Origin: Streptomyces asoensis | GTDB lineage: Bacteria > Actinomycetota > Actinomycetes > Streptomycetales > Streptomycetaceae | Length of the DNA stretch: 64,000 nt | Assembly (NCBI RefSeq): GCF_016860545.1 | Contig: NZ_BNEB01000006.1 | Location: forward strand, 350,988-414,987 | Direction: 5' to 3' | In this document: positions 55,501 through 61,500 of the stretch, piece after piece | Layout of the letters: every line of letters begins with the position of its first letter | Position numbering within the stretch: position 1 is the first letter of the stretch | Notes under the pieces: generated by a model | Told to the model about the DNA's origin: nothing | Database searches by the model: none | The model's input: only the letters and a program-made list of their open reading frames with translations | Position numbers and translations under genes: made by a program

Positions 55501-58490
55501 TGGCCGCCGCCCGCCACCTGCACGGTCGCGCCGAGCAGCGGATGGTCGGCGGCGCCGAGCCCGAGCCCGCCGGCGTCGGCCTCGGAGAACCCGCCCGCCT
55601 CCAGCCAGTACCGCTGGTGCTGGAACGCGTACGTCGGAAGGTCCACCCGCTGGGCGCCCGTGCCGGCGAAGACGGCGTTCCAGTCGACGGCCAGGCCGCG
55701 GACGTATCCCTCGGCGAGGGAGGTCAGGAAGCGCTCCGGACCGCCTTCCTCGCGGCGCAGGGTGCCGAGCGCCACAGCCTGGGCGTCGGCGTGGTCCTCG
55801 AAGGTCTCCTGCATGCCGACGGTCAGGACCGGGTGGGGACTGCACTCCACGAAGTAACCGAAGCCGTCCGCCAGCAGCTCACGGACCGTGGCGTCGAAGC
55901 GAACCTCCTGACGCAGGTTCGTCACCCAGTACGTGGCGTCCAGGCCGCTGGTGTCGATGAGCGAGCCCAAGACGGTGGAGTAGAAGGGCACTTCAGCGGC
56001 ACGGGGTTCGATGTCCTCGAGGGCTTCGGTGACCTGGTCACGGATGGACTCCACCTGTGCGGAGTGGGAGGCGTAGTCCACCGCGATACGACGCGCCCGT
56101 ATCCCTTCGCCCTCGCAGGCGGCCATCAGCTCGTCCAGAGCATCCGGCTCGCCCGAAACAACTGTGGACGATGGGCCGTTGACCGAGGCGATCGAGATCC
56201 GCTCACCCCAGCCCGCGATCAACTCCCGTACCCGCTCGGCACCCGCAGCGACGGACACCATCCCGCCGTGGCCCGACAGGCTCTGCGCGATCGCCCTCGC
56301 CCGCAACACGACCACCCGGGCACCGTCCTCGACGGACAACCCACCCGCCACCACAGCAGCAGCGATCTCCCCCTGCGAATGACCGATCACCGCACCCGGC
56401 TCCACACCCACCGAACGCCACACCGCCGCCAGCGACACCATCACCGCCCACAACGACGCCTGAACAACCACCACATCGTCCAGCGAAGCCGCATCCGGCA
56501 CACCCCGCACCACATCAGTCACCGACCAGTCCACCAGCACAGACAGCGCCGCGTCACACTCCTGGAGCCGCTCCCGGAACACCGGCGACGACTCCCACAA
56601 CCCCGCACCCATCCCCACCCACTGCGACCCCTGACCCGGGAACACGAACACCACCCGCGGCGCCCCGGACAGCACCGCACCCGACACCGCGTCCACGGCG
56701 GGGACGCCCTGGGCGAGTGCGGTCAGCGCGGTCAGCGCGCCCTGTCGGTCCGCGGCCGTGATCACGGCGCGGTGTTCCAGTGCGGCGCGGGAGGCGACGA
56801 GGGAGAAGCCGAGATCGGTGAGGTCCGCCGGGGTGTCCTCCACGAAGGCGGCCAGGCGTGCGGCCTGGCCTCGCAGCGCGTCCGCGGTGCGGCCGGTGAC
56901 GACCCACGGGACCGCGGGCAGGGCGGTCAGCGGCCGGGACGTCGACTCGCCGTCCGTCGGGGCGCCGGTCCGTGTGCCGGGCGCCGAGCCGGTCTCTGCG
57001 CCGGTCTCCGTGCCGGTCTCCGTGCCGGTCTCCGCGCCGACGGTGGACTCGCCCTGGTGCGCGCCCGGCTGCGGTGCGCCGGGCCCCGGGTCTTCGGTCT
57101 CCGGCTGGGGCGCCTCCTCGATGATCAGGTGGGCGTTGGTGCCGCTGATGCCGAACGAGGACACGCCGACGCGCCTGGGGTGGCCGTTGCGTGCCCACTC
57201 CACCTGGTCGGTGAGCAGCCGGACGGTGTTCGAGGTCCAGTCCACGTGCGGTGAGGGCGCGTCCACGTGCAGGGTGCGCGGCAGCGTTTCGTTGTGCAGC
57301 GCCATGACCATCTTGATGACGCCGGCCATACCCGCCGCGTGGGCGGTGTGCCCGAGGTTGGACTTCACGGACCCGAGCCACAGCGGGCGGTCGGCGGGGC
57401 GGTTCCTGCCGTAGGTCGCGACCAGGGCCTGGGCCTCGATGGGGTCGCCGAGGGGGGTGCCGGTGCCGTGCGCCTCGACCGCGTCCACCTCGTCGGCGGA
57501 CAGCTGCGCGTTGGCGAGGGCGGCGCGGATGACGCGTTGCTGGGAGGGGCCGTTGGGGGCGGTGAGGCCGTTGCTCGCGCCGTCCTGGTTCAGTGCGGAA
57601 CCGCGGACGACGGCGAGGACCCGGTGGCCGTTGCGCCGGGCGTCGGAGAGACGTTCGACCAGGAGGGTGCCCACGCCCTCCGACCAGGCGGTGCCGTCCG
57701 CCGCGGCGGCGAACGCCTTGCAGCGGCCGTCGCGGGCCAGACCGCGCTGGCGGCTGAAGTCCACGAAGACCCAGGGGGTGGGCATGACGGCGACGCCGCC
57801 GGCCACGGCAAGCGAGCACTCGCCCGAGCGCAGCGACTGCACGGCCATGTGCAGGGCGACCAGGGAAGAGGAGCAGGCCGTGTCGACGGTGATCGCCGGC
57901 CCTTCCAGCCCGAGCGTGTAGGAGACCCGGCCGGAGATGACGCTGACGAAGGAGCCGACGCCGGTGTAGCCCTCCACCCCGTCGGGCACGCGCTGCATGG
58001 TGCCGAGGTAGCCGGTGCCGGCGGCGCCGACGAACACGCCGGTCTTCGTGCCCTTGAGCGACGTCGGGTCGATGCCGGCGCGTTCCAGCACCTCCCAGGA
58101 GGACTCCAGGACCAGCCGCTGCTGCGGGTCCATCGCGAGGGCCTCGCGCGGCGATATGCCGAAGAGGTCGGCGTCGAAGTCACCGGCGCCGTGCAGGAAA
58201 CCGCCCTGTCGCAGATAGGTCTTGCCGACGACGTCGGGGTCGGGGTCGTAGAGGTCCTCGACGTCCCAGCCACGGTCGTCGGGGAAGTCGGAGATCGCGT
58301 CGGTGCCGGATTCCACGAGCCGCCACAGGTCCTCGGGCGAACTCACCCCTCCGGGGAAGCGGCAGGCGACGCCGACGATGGCGATGGGCTCGTGCTCGCG
58401 CTCCTCGACCTCGCGCAGGCGCTGCCTCGTCTCATAGAGGTCGGCCGCCACGCGCTTCAGGTAGTCGACCAGCTTCTCGTCGTTCGTCAT
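41574..58490 (-). CDS. Type I PKS, three modules (B, C, D), 5638 residues
   Basis: A giant subunit of three complete modules. The N-terminal docking helix is MTNDEKLVDYLKRVAADLYE and the C-terminal docking tail is EDMFDLLDRELGTA. Module B (about 36-1850) is KS-AT-DH-KR-ACP. Module C (about 1862-3940) is KS-AT-DH-ER-KR-ACP. Module D (about 3970-5560) is KS-AT-KR-ACP. It should add a C16 methyl with a C16=C17 double bond, then C14 methyl with C15 methylene, then the C12 branch with C13 hydroxyl. A TTA codon at 48114-48116 (Leu3459) lies in the module C ER. Codon usage changes sharply between blocks, and the C-terminal part of module C is nearly identical to module A. Repeated Glu-Thr-Gly units lie in the first KS-AT linker. 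Details per module are given in separate entries. Confidence 0.96.
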   Translation of the reverse strand: MTNDEKLVDYLKRVAADLYETRQRLREVEEREHEPIAIVGVACRFPGGVSSPEDLWRLVESGTDAISDFPDDRGWDVEDLYDPDPDVVGKTYLRQGGFLHGAGDFDADLFGISPREALAMDPQQRLVLESSWEVLERAGIDPTSLKGTKTGVFVGAAGTGYLGTMQRVPDGVEGYTGVGSFVSVISGRVSYTLGLEGPAITVDTACSSSLVALHMAVQSLRSGECSLAVAGGVAVMPTPWVFVDFSRQRGLARDGRCKAFAAAADGTAWSEGVGTLLVERLSDARRNGHRVLAVVRGSALNQDGASNGLTAPNGPSQQRVIRAALANAQLSADEVDAVEAHGTGTPLGDPIEAQALVATYGRNRPADRPLWLGSVKSNLGHTAHAAGMAGVIKMVMALHNETLPRTLHVDAPSPHVDWTSNTVRLLTDQVEWARNGHPRRVGVSSFGISGTNAHLIIEEAPQPETEDPGPGAPQPGAHQGESTVGAETGTETGTETGAETGSAPGTRTGAPTDGESTSRPLTALPAVPWVVTGRTADALRGQAARLAAFVEDTPADLTDLGFSLVASRAALEHRAVITAADRQGALTALTALAQGVPAVDAVSGAVLSGAPRVVFVFPGQGSQWVGMGAGLWESSPVFRERLQECDAALSVLVDWSVTDVVRGVPDAASLDDVVVVQASLWAVMVSLAAVWRSVGVEPGAVIGHSQGEIAAAVVAGGLSVEDGARVVVLRARAIAQSLSGHGGMVSVAAGAERVRELIAGWGERISIASVNGPSSTVVSGEPDALDELMAACEGEGIRARRIAVDYASHSAQVESIRDQVTEALEDIEPRAAEVPFYSTVLGSLIDTSGLDATYWVTNLRQEVRFDATVRELLADGFGYFVECSPHPVLTVGMQETFEDHADAQAVALGTLRREEGGPERFLTSLAEGYVRGLAVDWNAVFAGTGAQRVDLPTYAFQHQRYWLEAGGFSEADAGGLGLGAADHPLLGATVQVAGGGQLLLTGRLSLQTHPWLADHAALGTVLLPGAAFAELALRAADEAGCGRVDELTLEAPLLLPERGGVQVQLSVGAPDEEGRRELTVYSRPEDPAVTDDTWQRHAVGVLAGDSGPAPEAGLGEWPPVGGVRVEVEKFYEQIGDAGYGYGPAFRGVRSVWRVRGEVFAEVELPEEQAKDAARFGIHPALLDAALHPAALLSDGDAAGGQLLMPFSWSGISLHAVGATTLRVRISPVAEDTVTVAIGDATGAPVASVHTLTLRPVTPEALRRATDPARDALFLVDWVPLRTEHEAPAEAQGWAVLGADGLFEGVAGRHHADLAGLLAELDDAEPGTESAAVPGTVLLVLQASPHGVDGELPALVHRATTEVLEHVRTWLDDERLTSSRLVLVTRNAVSAGGDEDVTDLVHAPVWGLVRSAQSENPGRFVLVDVDGGPASAAVLTAAVAGAVAADEPQVAVREGAVLVPRLTRAAPVDGGDGGAIWDARGTVLVTGGTGVLGGLVARHLVGERGVRHLLLTGRRGADAPGAAELVGELRALGAVSVEVVACDVADRGALAGVLGGVPAERGLTGVVHAAGVLDDGLVGSLDGERLGRVLRPKVDAAVYLHELTRELDLSAFVLFSSVAGTLGNPGQANYAAANTFLDALARRRRAEGLPALSMIWGYWAQNSDLTGHLDHADIARYLRMGVARMNSEQGLALFDAACAGERGHAAPVLSRLDLAGLRSQASAGELHPLHRGLVRVTARRTASGAGDDSGTLLRRLGGLSEEEQLRLLLDLVRDRVATVLGHSDGERVDVNRPFKELGFDSLTALELRNRLNAVTGLRLPATLVFDYPTPLVLAGFVRGEVLGLGAGVSAGVARSVVGGVGVDEPVAIVGMACRFPGGVGSPEGLWDLVASGGDAVSLFPGGRGWDVERLYDPDPGVVGKSYAREGGFLEGAGEFDAGFFGISPREALAMDPQQRLLLETAWEVFERAGIDPGSLKGSATGVFAGVMHHDYASRVEQLQTETEGYALMGASPSAVTGRVAYTFGLEGPAVTVDTACSSSLVALHLAVQALRSGECSMALAGGVTVMSTPTLFVEFSRQRGMAPDGRCKAFAAAADGAGWSEGVGLLLVERLSDARRHGHRVLAVVRGSAINQDGASNGLTAPNGPSQQRVIRAALANARLTPADVDVVEAHGTGTTLGDPIEAQALLATYGQDRPAGRPLRLGSVKSNIGHTQAAAGVAGVIKMVEAMRHGVLPRTLHVNEPSPHIDWSSGAVELLTDTVEWTTDGQRPRRAGISAFGASGTNAHLILEQEPEENTPPATEPAVSPVDALVVPWVLSGRTEGGLRGQAARLAAFADERTGVSLPDVGWSLATGRAALEHRAVVLAGDREAAVGVLRSVAEGVPSAGVVSGVVSGEQGRVVFVFPGQGSQWLGMGAGLWESSPVFRERLQECDAALSSLVDWSVTDVVRGVPDAASLDDVVVVQASLWAVMVSLAAVWRSVGVEPGAVIGHSQGEIAAAVVAGGLSVEDGARVVVLRARAIAQSLSGHGGMVSVAAGADRVRELIAGWGERISIASVNGPSSTVVSGEPVALDDLMAACDGEGIRARRIAVDYASHSAQVESIREQVTEALADVEPRTAHVPFYSTVTGSVIYTSGLDAGYWVTNLRQEVRFDATVRELLADGFGYFVECSPHPVLTVGMQETFDDVAGAQAVALGTLRREEGGAERFLTSAAEGYVRGLAVDWQILFAGTGAQWADLPTYAFQREWFWLRSTAGSGAADMTGAGLDVTGHPLLGALVRVAAEDRVVLAGRVSSGSHPWLVDHAVSGVVVVPGAALVELALRAADEVGCAVVEELTLAAPLVVPERGGLQVQLSVGPPDGTGRRELTVHSQPEQSDPGAAWTSHAIGVLADGDRDGGQGLTAWPPPGAEPVDVDGFYERVAAAGYEYGPSFRGLRAAWRAGDEIFAEVALPDEAEDDVDRFGIHPALLDAALHPVVLLNGGSAEDIAGIRLPFAFGDVALFAVGARVVRVRVSPVGEDAVSVVLADAAGSPVASVGSLVLRAVDPRRLRTVDDPTRDALFRVEWRPLPVRADLTTSVAVAEIGAAGDRFTDAPGYPDLGALAAAVGAGGEVPGAVVVRLDGGRAGGDLAAGVRAVTVQALGLVQEWLASDLFAASRLVVVTRGAVPVGGDSDGERGEGAVDLVSAPVWGLVRAAQSENPGRLLLLDLDEVDASGDVLVHAVAAALEHEEPQVVLRDGELFVPRMVRAGEAGGPLLPPADVEAWRLETTGPGTLENLELVPAPEALAPLGEGQVRVSVRAAGVNFRDVLTGLGMYPDPDAYLGTEGAGVVTEVGPGVAGVAVGDRVMGLLPEAFGPVSVVDRRLVAPVPEGWSFEQAAAVPVAFLTAWFGLADLGGLSAGESVLVHAATGGVGMAAVQLARHWGAEVFATASEGKWDTLRAMGFDADHMGSSRDLGFEEKFLRVTGGRGVDVVLDSLAKEFVDASLRLLPRGGRFLEMGKTDIRDPQAIAQAHPGVTYHPYALTEISYDRLGEILSELGVLFERGVLESLPVRSWDVRRAPEALRFMAQARHTGKLVLTVPRPWDRSGTVLVTGGTGTLGGLLARHLVAGRGIRHLLLVSRRGPDAPGAAELVRDLHDLGAQSVDVVACDAADREALASVLASVGGEHALTAVVHTAGALDDALVGDLSAERLETVLRPKVDAALNLHELTREADLAAFVLYSSFAGVVGNPGQAGYAAANVFLDTLAGVRRAQGLPGVSLAWGHWEQASELTGRLAAADLRRLARSGIVAMPEPLGLGLFEAGCRAGESVLVTARLDVGVWASAGGEVTRALARTLVAPRAAARRVRAAAGDGGSGGSHLQRQLSAMGPGERVAHLVDVVRAHVATVLGHGSPAAVDPGRAFKELGFDSLTAVELRNRLQAATGLRLPATLVFDHPTPETLAGFLLSELVTDDLTDADAAGHAGAAPAVTPLDDDPVVIVAMACRFPGDADSPEGLWDLVADGRDAVSGFPTDRGWDLDRLYDPDPDRSGRSYAREGGFLRNAADFDAGLFGISPREALGMDPQQRMMLESSWEVFERAGIDAVSLRGSRTGVFVGAVTTGYGQDTRLQRNVEGYSVTGNVLSVVSGRVSYVFGLEGPAMTVDTACSSSLVALHLAAQSLRSGECSLALVGGVTVMPSPFGFVEFSRQRVLSPDGRCKAFAASADGTGFSEGVATLLVERLSDARRHGHPVLAVVRGSATNQDGASNGLTAPNGPSQQRVIRAALANARLTPAEVDAVEAHGTGTGLGDPIEAQALLSVYGKERPAEHPLWLGSVKSNIGHTQAAAGAAGLIKMVQAMRHGVLPRTLHVNEPTPEVDWSAGAVRLLTEPVRWPDTGGRPRRVGVSAFGISGTNAHVILEEPPAVPADDTAPDEPRKARTPDEPRDALTPDGADDTGLTSEVVPWLLSGKTDAALRAQAGRLAAHLEENDGPSALDVGHSLAVSRTVLEHRAVVLTGHGESAGPALSALGGGLPGVGVVSGVADVRGRVVFVFPGQGSQWEGMAVRLLGEAPVFAARLAECDAVLGEFVSWSVVDVLRGVVGAPSLGRIEVLQPVLFAVNVSLAALWESVGVVPSAVVGHSQGEIAAALVAGALSLRDAARLVVLRSALFAEHLVGRGAVASVALSVGEVEGRLGRWGGGLVVAGRNGPGAVTVAGEVAALEEFVASCKGEGVRARVVGSTVASHCGQVDPLRGRILGLFADVRPVRGRVPFYSTVSGGVCETTELTAGYWFENARRPVDFEGAVRALLADGYRFFVECSAHPVLVMGIDATSEDAGTDAVAVGSLRRDEGGAARFLTSVAEGHVRGLPGVDWRAVFAGTGAARVDLPTYPFQRTRYWLDDLAASVTDEDGSAADPAEAEFWDAVERGDLDGVAAELEVGTDPLGAVLPALSAWRRRRRERSQVDRWRYRTVWRPLEAGSATRSSNDGALATTPVLTGRWLLLIPADLATDPWADAAERTLTGHGAEVERVTIDTADTVNAADASDGGRDRFAGLLRDGTAGVLSLLALDDAPHPGHPAVPASLAAHLALAQAMAGSGTTARLWAATRGGVLTGRSDPRTSPGQAQTWGLGRVVALEEPALWGGLVDLPDTADDAAAARLAAVLGGLPAPDGHGQEDQLAIRPDGVHAARLVRAPLGDEPARRAWQPGGTVLITGGTGGIGSKVARWFAGNGARHLLLTGRRGPGAPGAAELRAELEQLGAQVTITACDMADRDAVAALVAAVPQEHPLTAVVHAAGVPQGYTPFTDTTAGDLAEVTAGKVAGAAHLDDVLADTPLDAFVLFSSNAAVWGSGGQAAYAAGNAYLDALAARRRALGRTATSLAWGAWGGGGMMAAEGAAEYMGRRGVLEMAPEPATAAMVQAVEHDETTVAVADVEWERFVLGFTARRPSPLLAEIPEVRAALREDADEQDAGQDTARAALTARLAGMTGHEQLRTLMELVREEAAAVLRHDGTDGIQGGRAFKELGFDSLTAVELRNRLKAATGLRLSAAVVFDHPTPAALAAHLRGLLVADGAQKETGAAMDGLKALEDSAAALAGDRDADGKARIVERLEALLWKLRDNGAEAGSGPGDDADPAPDTDDLAAATAEDMFDLLDRELGTA
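46590..52955 (-). other. Module C: KS-AT(methylmalonyl)-DH-ER-KR-ACP
   Basis: KS from EPVAIVGMACRFPGG (about 1862). AT with GHSQGE and YASHS. DH with HAVSGVVVVP (about 2800) and HPALLDAALH. The ER (about 3263-3560) reads LGMYP, with Tyr at the position linked to 2S methyl groups, unlike modules A and H (LGMVP). KR with GGTGTLGG, LDD and Tyr (GQAGYAAAN). ACP near 3903. It gives a saturated methyl-branched unit (C14/C15). The KR-ACP part is nearly identical in DNA to module A (see repeat entries). Confidence 0.9.
46670..47900. repeat. 1.23-kb near-identical repeat, copy in module C
   Basis: This stretch (module C KR C-terminus, linker and ACP) matches 58841-60071 at a constant offset of 12171 bases. 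I noticed only four mismatches, for example near 46761 and 46801. The match stops abruptly at 47900, where module-specific sequence begins. Shorter matching patches continue at similar offsets further into the ER and DH. Confidence 0.92.
52960..58490 (-). other. Module B: KS-AT(methylmalonyl)-DH-KR-ACP
   Basis: KS from EPIAIVGVACRFPGG with DTACSSS. AT from about residue 612 with GHSQGE and YASHS (about 808). The DH has an intact HAALGTVLLP (about 1016) and HPALLDAALH. The KR (about 1480-1660) has GGTGVLGG, LDD (B-type), Ser and Tyr (GQANYAAAN, about 1627). The ACP is near 1796 (ELGFDSL). The expected product is an alpha-methyl, alpha,beta-unsaturated acyl chain, with E geometry usual for a B-type KR. 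This trisubstituted alkene is the natural substrate for the epoxidase at 11757. Confidence 0.9.
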
Positions 58491-58568
58491 CTGACGCGGT
58501 CCTCCTTCGAGCGTTCGGGAATTCCGGAATGGCGCGAACGGCTTGTCCGCGGGCGGGATCGTGACCGT

Positions 58569-61500
58569 TCAGGAAATCCCGAGCTCGCTGTTGATGAAAT
58601 CCAAGACTTCGTCAGCGGATGCCGACTTGAGACGATCACCGGCTGTTTCCTTGCGCTGCGCCGGCCCTGTTTCCTTCCAGGCCGCGAGCAGGTTCTCCAG
58701 GCGCCGTGCGACGGTGGAATGTCCGGCCTCGTCCGCGGAGACCGCGGCGAAGGCCGATTCGAGCCGGGCCAGTTCGGCGAGCAGGGACTCGGTCCCATGG
58801 GCCGTGTCTTCCTCGGGCGACAGCTCCGCAAGGAGATGCTCGGCGAGGGTTTCGGGGGTGGGGTGGTCGAAGACGAGGGTGGCGGGCAGTCGCAGGCCGG
58901 TCGCGGCCTGAAGCCGGTTGCGCAGTTCGACGGCGGTCAGCGAGTCGAAGCCCAGCTCCTTGAACGCCCGTCCGGGATCCACCGCCGCCGGTGAACCATG
59001 CCCCAGCACCGTGGCGACATGAGCACGCACCACATCCACCAGATGCGCGACCCGCTCACCCGGCCCCATCGCCGACAGCTGCCGCTGAAGATGCGAGCCA
59101 CCCGACCCACCGTCCCCGGCCGCCGCACGCACCCGCCGCGCCGCCGCCCTGGGCGCCACCAGCGTGCGGGCCAGGGCCCGGGTGACCTCACCCCCGGCCG
59201 ACGCCCACACCCCCACATCGAGCCGAGCGGTGACCAGCACACTCTCACCGGCCCGGCAGCCGGCCTCGAACAGGCCCAGACCCAACGGTTCGGGCATCGC
59301 CACGATCCCCGAACGCGCCAGACGCCTCAGATCGGCCGCCGCCAGGCGCCCGGTCAGCTCACTGGCCTGCTCCCAGTGCCCCCACGCCAGCGACACCCCA
59401 GGCAGCCCCTGAGCCCGGCGCACCCCCGCCAACGTATCCAGGAACACATTCGCCGCCGCGTATCCCGCCTGACCCGGATTGCCCACGACGCCCGCGAACG
59501 ACGAATACAGCACGAAGGCCGCAAGATCCGCCTCCCGGGTCAGCTCGTGAAGATTGAGCGCGGCATCCACCTTCGGCCGCAGGACCGTCTCCAGCCGCTC
59601 CGCAGACAAGTCCCCCACCAGCGCGTCGTCCAGCGCACCGGCGGTATGCACCACAGCGGTCAGCGCATGCTCACCCCCGACCGACGCCAGCACCGACGCC
59701 AGCGCCTCCCGATCAGCCGCATCACACGCCACCACATCCACGCTCTGCGCACCCAGGTCATGCAGGTCCCGCACCAGCTCGGCAGCCCCCGGGGCATCCG
59801 GGCCACGCCGGCTCACCAGCAGCAGATGCCGTATCCCGCGCCCGGCCACCAGATGCCGGGCCAGCAACCCACCCAGCGTTCCCGTGCCACCCGTGACCAG
59901 CACCGTGCCCGACCTGTCCCAGGGCCGCGGCACCGTCAGCACCAGCTTGCCGGTATGCCGGGCCTGCGCCATGAACCGCAACGCCTCCGGCGCCCGGCGC
60001 ACATCCCACGACCGCACCGGCAACGACTCCAGCACACCCCGCTCGAACAACACCCCCAACTCCGACAGAATGGCGGCCACTCGGTCGGGCTCGACCCGCG
60101 CCAGGTCGTACGCCTGGTAGGTGACGCCGGGGTGCCGCTCCGCGACCTCGTGGGGTTCGCGGACGTCGGTCTTGCCCATCTCCAGGAACCGGCCGCCGCG
60201 CGGCAGCAGCCGCAGGGAGGCGTCGGCGAACTCGTTCGCGAGGGAGTTGAGGACCACGTCGACGCCACGCCCGCCGGTGGCGGCGTGGAACTTCCTCTCG
60301 AAGTCCAGGGTCCTGGAGGAGGCGATGTGGTCGGCGTCGAAGCCCATCGCCCGCAGGGTGTCCCACTTGCCTTCACTGGCGGTCACGAACACTTCCGCAC
60401 CCCAGTGCCGGGCCAGCTGCACCGCGGCCATCCCCACACCACCCGTGGCCGCGTGCACCAGCACCGACTCACCCGCCGACAGCCCACCCAAGTCCGCCAG
60501 GCCGACGTAGGCGGTCAGGAACACGGCCGGCACGGCCGCCGCCTGTTCGAACGACCAGCCGTCCGGTACCCGGGTGAGCAACCGGTGGTCGACCACGGTG
60601 ACGGGGCCGAAGGCGCCCTGTGGGATCAGGCCCATGACCCGGTCGCCGACGGCGACGCCGGCCACTCCGGGACCGGCCTCGGTCACCACACCGGCGGCCT
60701 CGCTGCCCAGGGTCTCCTGACCGGGCACCATCCCGAGACCGACCACCACGTCGCGGAAGTTGACGCCCGCCGCGCGGACCGACACCCGCACCTGCCCCTC
60801 GCCCAACGGCGCCAGGGCCTCCGGCGCGGGTACAAGCTCCAGGTTCTCCAGCGTGCCCGGCCCCGTGGTCTCCAGCCGCCACGCCTCGACATCGGCCGGA
60901 GGCAGCAACGGGCCACCCGCCTCATCCGCCCGCACCATCCTCGGTACGAACAGCTCACCACCCCGTAAGGCCATTTGCGGCTCCTCGGCCGCCATCGCCG
61001 CCGCGACGGCCCGGGGCAGCGCGGCCAGCGAGCGTGGGTCACCGTCGAGGTCCAGCAGCAGGAGACGGCCCGGGTGCTCGCTCTGCGCGGCCCTGACCAG
61101 CCCCCACACCGGAGCCGACACCAGATCCACGGCACCCTCACCGCGTTCGCCGTCGCTGTCGCCCCCGACGGGCACCGCTCCTCGCGTCACCACGACCAGA
61201 CGCGACGCCGCGAACAGGTCCGACGCCAGCCACTCCTGCACCAGCCCCAGCGCCTGCACGGTCACGGCACGCACACCACCCGTGATGTCACCGTCCCGGT
61301 GTCCGCGACCGACCGGCACGATCACCGCGTCCGGCATCTCCGCACCCGCGTCGACCGACGCCACCAGGGCCGCCAGGTCCGGGAAGCCGGGCGCATCGGT
61401 CAACTGGCCTTCCGACGATCCCACTTCGGCTGTGGTGGCGGGCTGGGCCGGCTCGTCCGACCCGGTCGGCAGTCCGGTCCACTCGACCCGGAACAGGGCG

